Numbered from the stretch's first letter, positions 1 through 12,369 are shown. The stretch: 64,000 nt of DNA from Portulaca oleracea (GCA_029582165.1 CM055873.1:39034295-39098294); one strand, 5' to 3'. The notes: generated by a model from the sequence alone, not told the origin. A program made the numbers and translations.

Positions 1-3000
1 CCCAAAAGAGACAAGGCAACAACACTAAAGAAACTTCCAAAACCACAAGATAACTTACTAGCTTAAAAACCTTCATATATAAAACTTATACAACCTTTGG
101 ATAAACTACATAAACTTAAACATAGCTTAACATTAAACGACTTGAAATCCTGCCCTTGCTAACCGGGTGATTTCCTTGAGAACTACCTTGTCGACCTGAA
201 TTACTTTGGAACCGACTTGTCCTTGCCTTGGGAGCTCGAGCCTCCTAAAACAAAACCATAAAACATCGAAAAAGTGGTGAGGAAACACTCAAGACGTAAA
301 CCTCCAAAGACGTAAACCGCTCAAAACGGTTTTAGTGCCGACATTTAAATTCATTTTGAAAGCGGAAAAGGGGATAAAGCGATAACTTGCAATGATGTGC
401 ATAAAACATAAACATGAATAACATAGAATAGAGGTATATAGAAAATACGTGGAACCCTTATGATCGGTGGAAGCACCTCACACGCGCATGCCCAAATCGA
501 TCTAGATTTGGATTGGGGACCACTGTGATCGACATCGCAGTCTAGGACACTGATCAGAGCATCTAAAAGGCTAGCACTTCACGTAACTAGCTAAAACATA
601 AACATAGAATACATAAAATGGGTCCACTTTCGAACATAATGATATCATAAAACATAAAGCTTGACATGTCATAAATTGAATGAATCATGAATATAACTTA
701 GATCGTAAAAGCTGGACAATTTGCGTACCTTGGGACGCTAAAGATCTTGGCGGCGCAGCTCGGCTTGGAGATGGCTTTGGAAGTTTGTCAACTAAGATGA
801 GAATAAATACAAATGAAGAACCGAATAGGGTTCTAAATTAGACTCATAAGTTTAGAAACTTAGTAATATAAATGAATTAACTTTAGGAAGAAAAATTCAG
901 GTTTAGTAAAATAGAGTTTAAAGCATAACTTGAGTTAGGAAAATTGAAACGAAGTAAAAGAGTACATCCCGGAATAGGAAAAAACATAATCTACAACTTT
1001 GTCAACGGAACCAGAAGCTAAAAATGAGTGGAAGGGCCCCAAAATGGGCCCGGACAGAAGCTGTGCACATAAAACTTTAGAGTTTTCGGGTCGGAAAATC
1101 ACGAGAAATATGACGTAGAAGGTGATTCAAATAAAAGGGCTTGAACTTAGGACAATTAGCTTGAATTGATGATGAATAGGGTAATTATAAATTGGAAGCT
1201 AGGATGCGAGATAACGAGTTCAAATATGGTTTGATAATACGATATCGAATGAAATGGCGAAATGGAGCAAGATATACACGTCCAAATGTGAATAAAAGCA
1301 AGCTTGGATTAATGAATTATGAAATGAGGAATGAATTGAATTAGAAATTGGAGGTTATCAAGCTAGAAGGAACTTTTAGCTAGAGCAAAGATATTGAACA
1401 TGATACTTAAAGAAATATGAGAGTAACGATACATTACTTAAACATACTAGCTCTTGAAAGGTATTCTTAAGACTTACTTAGGACTCCAAAAATGGTACTC
1501 TTAGCCTTAAACACATAACTCTATAATTACAATATATAACCATGACACATTTATACCTAGAACCCCTTATTGGGTTGGTTTGAGGCCCAAAAGACATTAG
1601 TTCACAAAGGTTACTTTGAGAAGAATGTTGTTCTGGACAGCCCGGTTTCCCGGGATCACAACTCACGCTCCCGATATCGGATGACTATGAACCATACCTT
1701 TCCGGAAAGCTTGCAGCATGGCCTAAAACTTTCATGTTTACCACAAAAACCAAAGAGGTCTCCAAAGGGACGAAAAACAGCCCTCAAAACACTGACTCAG
1801 AAATTCGTATATAAAATCGTGAGGTTACGGTTTTGGTCGTAACTCGGGCTATACATGTCGGAAATTTGAAATTCCAAAGCCTATGGTTTAATAACACCTT
1901 AAGCTATCCAATGGAGTAGAATTTTGGGCAAAAATCCCACTTTTATAAATCTGTAAAATTCCAGAACCGAAACAGCAGCTTAAAACACTCAAAAACCCAT
2001 CTTTTAATTGGATTTTTCCACTCTTAATCATATTAAAACATAACCAAACTTCATCTAACCTTAATCCACTATATTTCCAGACTATAAACCATGAAAATCT
2101 CTTCATCAAAGGCCTTAAAACCCACATGCATTAATGAATTAAGCATAAACTCAACATAATAAACATGTTCTTGAACTCTTGCATAACAATTTCATTAATT
2201 CACCCAAATTAAACATGATAACACTTAATTTATAATTTCACAACATAAACTCAGCCCTTAAACACTTAGAAACTCTCAAGAAATCCACATGCATCAACAC
2301 TAATTCATCATCCACCATGAATTCAACTCTAAACCTCACAAAACACATAGAAATCAACATGCATGTACTTCAAAACTTAACCCTAACTTAACCAATACAA
2401 TTATATACTTGAATTCATGAATAAAGAGAGTAAAAGAGATGGAATTTATAAAAGAAACATATATATAACATGAATTTTCAGATTAGGGCATAAAAGATTT
2501 GAAATTGGGGTTTGAGAGATTACCCTTGGGGTTAAAAAAAATGGATGAAAACACAAGAGAGAGTAAGGGGGTGGTGCACGGTGGCCGTGGCTGGCGGCGG
2601 CTGGCCGGAAAATGGCCGGAAAACGGCGGCTGGGATGCTGGTGGTGGCCGGCCGAATGGAGGGAGAGGGAGGAGGATGGGAGCCTTGGTGAGTTGTCTAA
2701 TTTGAGAGTGAAATGAAAATGACTTAAGCCTCCCGCTAACTAATACACATATATACTACCATCTAATTAACTAATACTAATAATAATTAAAATAAGACCT
2801 TAATTAAAATAAAATAAGAGGATAACAATAGGAGAAAATATATTGTAATTGTTGTAGTAACTTGACATATTGGGTTTTTGTAGGAAATAAGATATATTGG
2901 TAATAATTGGGTAATATAAAATAAAATACAATGGTAATTGAATTAAAATAATAAAGTGGAAAGATTACTTCTTGAATTTATGTAAAGGAATAAAATGTAA

Positions 3001-3325
3001 TAAATGATGATCGGGACTGTAAAATATATATATAAATCGGGACGTAAAAAAAAAAATATTAGCCGATTCTCGGTAAATAAATTTATAACGTGAAACGTAT
3101 AACCTGAAACACTTTAACTCTTTGAATGGGTATGTAAAGTAAATTTTTTTAAGCCGATAATTCGACACCTTAGCCATCTCCAGCACGAGACTTATCACCG
3201 ATAATAATAAATAAACAAGTAAATCAATAAATAAATAAAGGTAAACGCGAAAAATTTATAACGTGATTTAGGTAATTACTATGGTTAGTACGTAAATAAT
3301 CATGATTTTGGGGCGGGTTGTTACA
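1..3325 (-). mobile_element. 3' LTR (left copy) of gag-only LTR retrotransposon, cut by window edge
   Basis: This is the left long terminal repeat of an element read on the minus strand. Position 1 aligns with position 4964 in the right copy, so about 100 bp of this LTR lie outside the window. It ends in ...gggttgttaca, the same end as the right LTR. The two copies are nearly collinear, with scattered substitutions, short indels and one divergent GC-rich patch (about 2570-2650). A polypurine tract lies immediately inside it, which makes it the 3' LTR. The LTR has no gene of its own that I can support. An antisense frame at 1570-1842 is discussed in the findings. A third, more divergent copy of this LTR lies at 43156-46545. 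Confidence 0.93.
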
Positions 3326-3341
3326 CCTCCCCTAAAAGAAG
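3326..3341 (-). other. Polypurine tract of the gag-only element
   Basis: On the minus strand the sequence cttcttttaggggagg directly precedes the LTR start TGTAACAACCC. This is the expected position and composition of a plus-strand primer site and fixes the element's orientation. Confidence 0.8.
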
Positions 3342-3387
3342 TTTCGTCCCCGAAACTTGTGGTTGGATTGATCGCGAACGAAATACC

Positions 3388-4125
3388 TTAGAAAAGATGT
3401 GGGTAGCCTTCCTTCATTTCTTCCTCGGTTTCCCACGTGGCTTCCGAGGTATCTTGGTTTGTTCGAGGCTCTGGTCGCCTAGTCCTCTTGGGGCACTCAC
3501 GCCTATGATCAGATCCTCCGCACCATAAACAATTGTTCGTGCCCATCCGGCATTGTGCGGTTGAATGGTTCGTTCTTCCGCATTTCTTGCATGGTTCCCG
3601 GGCGGTAGGCGTCGTCTCTCCATGAGAAGATACATTCGGAACGATGGGTCGTCCCGTGATGAGCGGTGAGAAATGTAGACGAACTTCGTCCGCCGGTGGC
3701 GAAAACACGTGCGGTGGCGTGATTCCTGCGTTGGGAGGCGCTGGTAGTCCTAGCATCTCGTGGAGAAAGGGTCCTAGCTTACTAACGTGGAGAGTTAGCG
3801 ACTGCGCGACTTGCGTGATCATGACTTCCATTGCTATCTGGTTCCATGCCCCGGTGTAGTTGAGGCACCATGCGTGGCGCCCTGGTTCTCCTCGACGTAG
3901 TAGCTGACAGTACGGGCCCCTGATGTCATCCCACGGGCTCTCGTGGGAAAGAGTTGCTAGCAAACACCGAGCTCGACAAACATCGTCGTAATATTCAGAT
4001 TGTGGGTTCGCGGCGCAATGTGCGTCCAGAACGTCTTGTAAGGCCTTAAGGTGGTCTTGGACGTTAGAATCGGGGTCCATAAACATTGCGAAAGGATTCG
4101 GGAGGGGATTGCCGTTGGCGTCCAT
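3388..4125 (-). CDS. Gag-like protein with two zinc knuckles (only ORF of a non-autonomous LTR element)
   Basis: This 245-codon frame lies between the two LTRs. A capsid-like N-terminal part of about 170 residues has no family I can name. It is followed by two CCHC-type zinc knuckles near residues 180-215: CKKCGRTNHSTAQC (CX2CX4HX4C) and CLWCGGSDHRREC (CX2CX4HX3C). The tail is acidic. Zinc knuckles bind retroelement RNA during particle packaging, so the protein probably packages the element's transcript. No protease, reverse transcriptase, RNase H or integrase frame occurs between the LTRs, so replication would need enzymes in trans. The frame is uninterrupted, unlike most retroelement genes here, which suggests recent activity. 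It resembles the gag-only (TR-GAG) concept, but with much longer LTRs. The start is the first ATG of the open frame, 715 bp downstream of the primer-binding site. Confidence 0.75.
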   Translation of the reverse strand: MDANGNPLPNPFAMFMDPDSNVQDHLKALQDVLDAHCAANPQSEYYDDVCRARCLLATLSHESPWDDIRGPYCQLLRRGEPGRHAWCLNYTGAWNQIAMEVMITQVAQSLTLHVSKLGPFLHEMLGLPAPPNAGITPPHVFSPPADEVRLHFSPLITGRPIVPNVSSHGETTPTAREPCKKCGRTNHSTAQCRMGTNNCLWCGGSDHRRECPKRTRRPEPRTNQDTSEATWETEEEMKEGYPHLF

Positions 4126-4840
4126 CTAAACCATACATAGAATGCGAAGCAAGGTTTTATAACTCGTATCATAACAAAAAGAACTCGTTAACGTAAATAG
4201 AAGAAACAACTTAGGACGAGGTTCGAGACTCAACCAAGGTAACACCTTATAAACGACTCATGAAGCTCTCATTTTGACTTTTGAACTTGCCTTAAGCTTT
4301 TTCCTTAACACTTTCTAGATTCCATATATTGTACCACCATTCGGATTCCCTTACAGGTTCCTTCCATACTAAGATTTAGAGCTCATTTCCCCCTTATACC
4401 AAATCCCACTTGGGACTTGCTTTGTAATCTTTTCACCAACTATTAAGGACTTTCAAGAAGACACCCTGACATACACCATGATTTCCCAATATACTCATAG
4501 CGTTACATGTGTAAACTACTAGGCTTTACTCACATTCACCTAGATTTTCCCTTAGAAATTTTGGCTAGACTTGCTAAAACCCTGGGAAAAAAAATTCGGC
4601 AGCACTTCCCCTATAAATAGAGCTATCCCCAATTTACATAATCTTGAAAACCTGCAAGGAAAAGCAATTTACATTCTATATAAACATCTAGAGCTTCATG
4701 CTCTTCAACAATTCCCAACATAGACATCACTTAACGTGCCAACCATAGAGATACTTATTCTCACATGCCTAACTTTCTTTCTAAACCATAACACTAAGAT
4801 CCATGTCTTAGAAAATTCTCTAATCCCAAATTCTAATTAA
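4126..4840 (-). other. Untranslated leader of the gag-only element
   Basis: AT-rich DNA between primer-binding site and gag start. I see no conserved coding frame or other recognisable feature in it. Confidence 0.5.
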
Positions 4841-4857
4841 CCACTGCTCTGATACCA
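4841..4857 (-). other. Primer-binding site (initiator tRNA-Met type)
   Basis: On the minus strand the sequence is TGGTATCAGAGCAGTGG, four bases after the LTR end ...GGGCGTTACA. TGGTATCAGAGC is the standard plant PBS complementary to the 3' end of initiator tRNA-Met. It shows that the right LTR is the 5' LTR. Confidence 0.9.
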
Positions 4858-4861
4858 CAAC

Positions 4862-7800
4862 TGTAACGCCCCAACCTTAATCACAAGACTAAGACTATAC
4901 TTAGAATCCCAAACCTGTGATTAGCGCAGCGGAACACCTTAGGTCGAGGCATTACCGCCGTCTCCCAAAAGAGACAAGGCAACAACACTAAAGAAACTTC
5001 CAAAACCACAAGATAACTTACTAGCTTAAAAACCTTCATATATAAAACTTATACAACCTTTGGATAAACTACATAAACTTAAACATAGCTTAACAACTAA
5101 ACGACTTCCAAAATCCTGCTCGCCCTTGCTAACCGGTGATTTCCTTAGAGAACTACCTTGACAGCCCTGAATTACTTTGGAACCGACTTGTCCTTGCCTT
5201 GGGAGCTCGAGCCTCCTAAAAACAAAACCATAAAATATCGCAAAAGTGAGTGGGGAAACACTCAGCACGTAAACCTCCAGCACGTAAACCGTTCGAAAAC
5301 GGTTTTAGTGCCGGCATTTAAATTCATTTTGAAAACGGGAAAAGGGGATAAAACGATAACTTGCAATGATGTGCATAAAACATAAACATGAATAACATAG
5401 AATAGAGGTATATAGAAAATACGTGGAACCCTTATGATCGGTGGAAGCACCTCACACACGCGCATGCCCAAATCGATCTAGATTTGGATTGGGGACGCTT
5501 CTGATGCGACAACGGCAGTCTAGGACACTCTGATCAGGAGCATCTAAAAGGCTAGCACTTCACGTAACTAGCTAAAACATAAACATAGAATACATAAAAT
5601 GGGTCCACTTTCGAGCATAATGATATCATAAAACATAAAGCTTGACATGTCATAAATTGAATGAATCATGAATATAACTTAGATCGTAAAAGCTGGACAA
5701 TTTGCGTACCTTGGGACGCTAAAGATCTTAATGATGAGCTCGGCTTTGAGATGGCTTTGGAAGTTTGTCAACTAAGATGAGAATAAATACAAATGAAGAA
5801 CCGAATAGGGTTCTAAATTAGACTCATAAGTTTAGAAACTTAGTAATATAAATGAATTAACTTTAGGAAGAAAAATTCAGGTTTAGTAAAATAGAGTTTA
5901 AAGCATAACTTGAGTTAGGAAAATTGAAGCAGTAAAAGAGTACATCCGGAATAGGAAAAACATAATCTACAACTTTGTCAACGGAACCAGAAGCTAAAAA
6001 TGAGTGGAAGGGCCCCAAATGGGCCCGGACAGAAGCTGTGCACATAAAACTTTAGAGTTTTGGTCGGAAAATCACGAAATATGACGTAGAAGGTGATTCA
6101 AATAAAAGGGCTTGAACTTAGGACAATTAGCTTGAATTGATGATGAATAGGGTAATTATAAATTGGAAGCTAGGATGCGAGATAACGAGTTCAAATATGG
6201 TTTGATAATACGATATCGAATGAAATGGCGAAATGGAGCAAGATATACACGTCCAAATGTGAATAAAAGCAAGCTTGGATTAATGAATTATGAAATGAGG
6301 AATGAATTGAATTAGACATTGGAGGTTATCAAGCTAGAAGGAACTTTTAGCTAGAGCAAAGATATTGAACATGATACTTAAAGAAATATGAGAGTAACGA
6401 TACATTACTTAAACATACTAGCTCTTGAAAGGTATTCTTAAGACTTACTTAGGACTCCAAAAATGGTACTCTTAGCCTTAAACACATAACTCTATAATTA
6501 CAATATATAACCATGACACATTTATACCTAGAACCCCTTATTGGGTTGGTTTGAGGCCCAAAAGACATTAGTTCACAAAGGTTACTTTGAGAAGAATGTT
6601 GTTCTGGACAGCCCGGTTTCCCGGGATCACAACTCACGCTCCCGATATCTGATGACTATGAACCATACCTTTCCGGAAAGCTTGCAGCATGGCCTAAAAC
6701 TTTCATGTTTACCACAAAAACCAAAGAGGTCTCCAAAGGGACGAAAAGCAGCCCTCAAAACACTGACTCAGAAATTCGTATATAAAATCGTGAGGTTACG
6801 GTTTTGGTCGTAACTCGGGCTATACATGTCGGAAATTTGAAATTCCAAAGCCTATAGTTTAATAACACCTTAAGCTATCCAATGTAGTAGAATTTTGGGC
6901 AAAAATCCCACTTTTATAAATGTAAAATTCCAGAACCGAAACAGCAGCTTAAAACACTCAAAAACCCATCTTTTAATTGGATTTTTCCACTCTTAATCAT
7001 ATTAAAACATAACCAAACTTCATCTAACCTTAATCCACTATATTTCCAGAATATAAACCATGAAAATCTCTTCATCAAAGGCCTTAAAACCCACATGCAT
7101 TCATGAATTAAGCATAAACTCAACATAATAAACATGTTCTTGAACTCTTGCATAACAATTTCATTAATTCACCCAAATTAAACATGATAACACTTAATTT
7201 ATAATTTCACAACATAAACTCAGCCCTTAAACACTTAGAAACTCTCAAGAAATCCACATGCATCAACACTAATTCATCATCCACCATGAATTCAACTCAA
7301 CCTCACAAAACACTTAGAAATCAACATGCATGTACTTCAAACTTAACCCTAACTTAACCAATACAATTATATACTTGAATTCATGAATAAAGAGAGTAAA
7401 AGAGATGGAATTTATAAAAGAAACATATATATAACATGAATTTTCAGATTAGGGCATAAAAGATTTGAAATTGGGGTTTGAGAGATTACCCTTGGGGTTA
7501 AAAATGGATGAAAACACAAGAGAGAGGAAGGGGTGGTGCAGTGGTGGTAGTGTGGTGGCGGTGGGATCTTTGGTGGTGGCCGGCCGAATGGAGGGAGAGG
7601 GAGGAGGATGGGAGCCTTGGTGAGTTGTCTAATTTGAGAGTGAAATGAAAATGACTTAAGCCTCCCCCTAACTAATACACATATATACTACCATCTAATT
7701 AACTAATACTAATAATAATTAAAATAAGACCTTAATTAAAATAAAATAAGAGGATAACAATAGGATAAAATATATTGTAATTTTTGTAGTAACTTGACAT

Positions 7801-8256
7801 ATTGGGTTTTTGTAGGAAATAAGATATATTGGTAATAATCGGGTAACATAAAATAAAATACAATGGTAATTGAATTAAAATAATAAAGTGGAAAGATTAC
7901 TTCTTGAATTTATGTAAAGGAATAAAATGTAATAAATGAAGATCGGGACTGTAAAATACATATATAAATTGGGACGTAAAAAAAAAATATTAGCCGATTC
8001 TCGGTAAATAAATTTATAACGTGAAACGTATAACCTGAAACACTTTAACTCTTTGAATGGGTATGTAAAGTAAATTTTTTTAAGCCGATAATTCGACACC
8101 GTAGCCATCTCCAGCACGAGACTTATCACCGATAATAATAAATAAACAAGTAAATCAATAAATAAATAAAGGTAAACGCGAAAAATTTATAACGTGATTT
8201 AGGTAATTACTATGGTTAGTACGTAAATAATCATGATTTTGGGGCGGGTTGTTACA
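4862..8256 (-). mobile_element. 5' LTR (right copy) of the gag-only element
   Basis: Complete LTR of 3395 bp, with minus-strand ends TGTAACAACCCGCC... and ...GGGCGTTACA. It is more than twice as long as the 1.5-kb internal region. It interrupts the Tat/Ogre gag frame that resumes at 8257. The adjacent tcgcc (8257-8261) is the likely 5-bp target-site duplication, but its partner lies outside the window, so this is inferred. Close similarity to the left LTR indicates a fairly young insertion. Confidence 0.93.
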
Positions 8257-9943
8257 TCGCCGCTGACAAGGTAGCATTTTTGTTATAGTAGCGGCCGGAT
8301 CGAGTAAGGACTGCAGCTTGAGGAGTTGTTACTTTTTCCACGTCTTCTCCCTCGTCGGAAGAGTCGTACAACGGATGCCTATCGGTTTCATGGTCAGTGG
8401 ACTCTTCACCTTCATCATCGCTGTCCCAAATGTCGTTGATGATGAGTTCCTTCGTAAGCGGGGGAATAACTGGGATAGGTTGAGCCATTTTGGTGATGAG
8501 AGTGGACGGATCAAAACGGTTCTTCTCCAAAAAGATGGCATTGGTGTGATTAGGCAACGGGTTTTCCTTGTTGTTGGGCCTTCGAGGCGGGTTTGGTGGA
8601 GGAATAACACCGTCCCAGATTAGCCCTTCGATCTTATTTTTCAAAGACCAGCATACTTCGGTGTCGTGACCTCGACAGCGATGGAAATTGTAGTATTTGT
8701 TTCCATCCCACTTTGGAGGCTTAACATCAGGTTCAGATGCCGGCAAGGGCAATTGGATGATACCCTTTTTCACAAGCCTTTCCAACGCCTTGGCGTAAGA
8801 CATGTCCAGCGGGTGGTAAGAGTCATACTTCGGGGTATATGGCCTTCGTTGGATGGAATTAGTCTCAACAGTTTTCTGAGGGGGGCTAGGCGCGCTAGTG
8901 GCCCTCCTGTTGGAGCTAGATCCTTTCCAACCAGAATGTTGTGTGCTTTTTTCATTGTTAACAGCTTCAATTTGCACACACAAGTCCTTCAAAGTTTCAA
9001 AGTCCTTGATGGATTGGTAGCCAAAATGTCGTGTGATGCGGGGATGAATACTTTGCTTGAAAGTGCTTAGTTGCATCCTAAAGGGGACAGACTCATCGAT
9101 TTCGGATAGCATGGAGTGCCATCGCTCGTAGTAAGAGAGGAATGACTCGTCCTCCCTTTGTTTCATGGAAGTTAGGTCATCTACCGTGACCTCCTTTTGC
9201 TGCAGGCGACTAAAATGACTTATGAAGGCCTTGAATAACTCGTCTGCATTGGTCTTGACTTGCGGGGGTAGATTTTGGTACCATACCTTGGCCTTACCTT
9301 CTAGAGTGGAAGGGAAGACTGTGGTGTAGAGACCTTCATCTACCTTATGGAGGGGAGCCAGCCTCATGAATTCCTCCAAGTGATGAGATGGGTTTTCAGA
9401 GGGCCTAAATTTTATGTTCGGCACCTCAACCTTGTCCCTTACTCTCGATACATGGTGTTTGGGGATGGCCAAATCCATGCAAGCGTCGGTAAAGGTCGGA
9501 TCAGCTTTCATCATCCTTCTGGTGAGCATATCGACCTTCTCTTCAAGTTTTTTGACATAGGGGTCCTCCGAAGTTTTAGAGTTATTCGGTACAAGTTTGG
9601 ACTTGACTTCACCAGATGACTTAGGTTTTGGGCCTCCATTTTTGGATTTGGGGTGACCCTCTCCAGCCCCGTCATCAGCCTCGGCCTCAGACTCAAAGCA
9701 ATAATAGTTTTCCTCTTCCTCAAGTTCGATGCCCAGCTTTTTGTTGATCTGCTTAATGGCTTCCAGTACGCCATTCATGGTCTGTTGATTTTCACTGAAC
9801 TTCTTTTCTAGCTTCTCATTGGTTCTGTCCTCCTGGTCTGCCATGCAAATGACAATCGCTTCTTGTACCCGCTCATACAGCCCATCAAGTTGCTTGTCAC
9901 CAGAACTCTCCCCGAAAAGGTTGTTGGCGAGGGATCCTGACAT
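8257..9943 (-). pseudogene. Tat/Ogre-type (Ty3/gypsy) Gag, truncated by LTR-element insertion
   Basis: About 562 codons stay open up to the insertion point; the stop codon comes from the inserted LTR. The N-terminal ~100 residues are charged and probably coiled, followed by a Glu/Asp-rich stretch. A Retrotrans_gag-type core at about residues 185-320 includes a VWYQNLPP motif and FISHFSRLQQ. Near residue 415 the Tat-lineage signature appears as FHRCRGHDTEVCWSLK, but the expected first Cys (YCxFH) is Tyr-Asn here, so the knuckle is incomplete. The C-terminal end (LTRSGRYY) is the usual approach to the protease region, which must lie left of the window behind the inserted element. The frame is also open upstream of the chosen ATG (MSGSLANN), so translation could start earlier. 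It would act as the capsid protein of the retrotransposon particle. Confidence 0.85.
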
Positions 9944-11005
9944 GGTGGATTCACTGGATTCACTGGATCGGGCAGGCGGTCTGTAGTTGGGATTGTGAAT
10001 GAGCCTTCTGGTTTGCGGGTCACGAATGCGGGCTTGGAGACGGTACGCTATCCTGCCTGCATGGAAACTGGTTAGTGCTCGAAAGAACCTTTATGCCACC
10101 TGCCCAATGCATGTATGACTTAATGGACCTATATGAACTTAGGACATGGACATGACGCCTACATGCTGACATAAGGGTGACTCACCCACTTTTATGGGAG
10201 TGCATGTCCTAACTCTATATGGACCTAGCATGATGGTAGCGGGTGATATTCATTGGGTATCTGACTCAAGGAGCGTCATAAAGGGCCGAATAGGATCAAT
10301 AGTAAGTGAATTGGGCTGACTGCAGTATCGAACCGTTTGGCCCGATGTGGAAGGAGAAGAAAAACAGGCCCAAACCCGTCTGGGTTTGAACTGTAATTCC
10401 TCCCTTTCAAATGGGCATAGACAGGATTTCGCAGTGAGTCCAACTAGGCCAGGCACATCAAACCGTCAGGTTTGGGCGATCGCCTCATCTGATCCTACGC
10501 GGGCTAGAATGACGTTCCACTCATGTTCAGGCTAGACACTTGGACTCAACTTTTACAGGATTAATTTACATGACATACAGATGCGGGATGAGCCTAACCA
10601 TGGCTTTAGATTCGGGGTTTTTCTAGGTTTAGGGAGATGAATAGGGTACCACATGTTCTTGCCCCGGTGCATTTTCCCTATATGGAGTTCATAGGAAAAA
10701 ATGTGTGGGGTATTGCTCTTTGGGTTTCAAGGAAACCTTTAGAGTGTAACACGGGTGAGAGGAGAGATCACATGCTTGGCGATGTAAGTGCATATCACAA
10801 GTAGTGAACTCCCGCTCTCGGGATTGATTCCTAGTTTTAAAATCTAAACCAACGCTTTTGTGCTCCCCAGCCATAAAGGCCCAAGAGTAGCCTGGTATGC
10901 AATATGCCTAAAAATGATAAAAATGTGAAATAAATTAATTCCTCCTTTTTTACAAAAACACTAAAATTTAATTCTTTCGAGTTTTACCCTCTTTTTAAGT
11001 TTAAG
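9944..11005 (-). other. Untranslated leader of the Tat/Ogre element
   Basis: About 1.06 kb between PBS and gag with no credible separate gene. It includes one copy (10372-10387) of the stem-loop motif AAACCCGTCTGGGTTT that recurs in the LTR of the same element. Confidence 0.6.
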
Positions 11006-11023
11006 TCCCCAGTGGAGTCGCCA
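11006..11023 (-). other. Primer-binding site of the Tat/Ogre element
   Basis: On the minus strand TGGCGACTCCACTGGGGA follows the LTR end ...GGGTCTACA after three bases. This PBS is characteristic of Tat/Ogre elements, which as I recall are primed by tRNA-Arg. Together with the Gag signature it fixes the lineage. Confidence 0.8.
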
Positions 11024-11026
11024 ATC

Positions 11027-12369
11027 TGTAGACCCCGAAAAATTGATAACCTCTTTCGCGGCGCTACTTAAAAAAATAATGATTGGGAGCCGACTAGGAT
11101 TGCTTAACCTTAAATAAGGTTGAACTTTTAAGAATATTTTTGCTGATAGATTAATTTGATTTATGCGTCATAATCCCGAGATTCACCCTTTTTTAAGAAA
11201 AAGAAAGAAAGAGATATAAAAGGAAAGGGAAAATGAGAAAACCCGTCTGGGTTCATTATTTGAACCAAACCGGGTTTCGCTACCGTCAGACCCAAGAACA
11301 AATACACTAAAGGAAAGATTGAACAGAAGGTGATAAACCCGTCTGGGTTCATGAACTGAACCGAGCCGGGTTATCACTGGTGCTATCCACAAATTGGACC
11401 AAAGAAATAGCGAAGCAAAAGAATGAAAAGAAGGTAGTAAACACTTTGGGTTCATGGATTGAACCAAACGGTTTATCTCTTGCGCTATCCACAAATTAGA
11501 CCAAAGAAACAGAAAAAAAAAGGAATGAGGAAGGGGTTTCAGAACCCGTCCGAGTTCATACCTTCATATCCTCATTTCATTCTATCATTTTCCTCGAAAG
11601 GATAAGAGCGTACCACAGAAATGAAAAAGAACATACCGAAATATGAATATAGAGTCGCCAGTTGAATTTTTAGGAAAAAACAACAAACCATTTTAATACG
11701 AACTCCGGTCTACGAATCCAAAGACGGATTCGGGGGTAAGGTTACGAATTTGACAATTAAAACCGTCAAATCCGCCTATTCAACCGAATAGACTCTACTA
11801 GAATTAAATCAAAGCAGAAAAAGTTAAAAGGGAGGAATTAGATATAAATTTCACAAATTTAACATTAATGTCATACAAAATATTGAATTGAAAATACAAA
11901 TGATACGTGAATTCGATAGGTTACATTACATGGTTTACATCAATGTGATAATTATTCTAACCTTTAATGAAGTAGCGTGCAAAGGGAGAGAAGAGGTAGA
12001 GAGAATATGCTAGTGTCAATACTCTAGCATAATTTCGTGTCGTCCTAATGGAGGGGGAATAAGTTTAATTTATAGTGGAATGAGGAGATTAGGGGTACGT
12101 TTAGGGTTGTAGTTTGTAGCCGCGGATTCGATAACTCAGCCGGGTTTGGGCTGAAAATGGAATGAAAATTGGCCAAACCCAGACGGGTTTGGGCTGAAGG
12201 AGGAAATGACATTGGCCCAACCCAGACGGGTTTGGGCTGGATTTCTGTTGGGCCGTTTTGCTCGCTTCCGGGTTAGAAAAGTGATGGATCTGCATGCTAC
12301 TAGATTACTCGGCTAGCTTATTTTTATAGATAACTAAAATTAATACCGGTACAAAATCCGGTGTCTACA
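11027..12369 (-). mobile_element. 5' LTR of the Tat/Ogre element
   Basis: 1343 bp, with minus-strand start TGTAGACACCGGATTTTGTA and end ...TTTCGGGGTCTACA. The short terminal inverted repeat TGTAGAC/GTCTACA is visible at both edges. The right edge falls 26 bp inside the 3' LTR of the neighbouring copia element, so this element inserted there. The partner 3' LTR is left of the window. Confidence 0.85.
11235..11560. repeat. Imperfect ~100-bp tandem repeats with stem-loop motif in the Tat/Ogre LTR
   Basis: Units begin near 11239, 11337, 11438 and 11541. Each starts with a variant of aaacccgtctgggttc, and the first three continue into gaaccaaaccgggtt-like complements, so each unit can fold. The second and third also share the phrase gctatccacaaatt. 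Related motifs in the opposite orientation (ccaaacccagacgggtttgg) occur at 12173-12192 and 12216-12237 in the same LTR. Confidence 0.7.

Noticed and set aside
2499..2705. Gly/Arg-rich 68-codon frame in the LTR
   Set aside because: It lies on the hypervariable GC-rich patch and is not conserved in the other LTR.
8318..9070. Plus-strand frames of 101 and 134 codons
   Set aside because: They are antisense shadows of the Tat gag gene.
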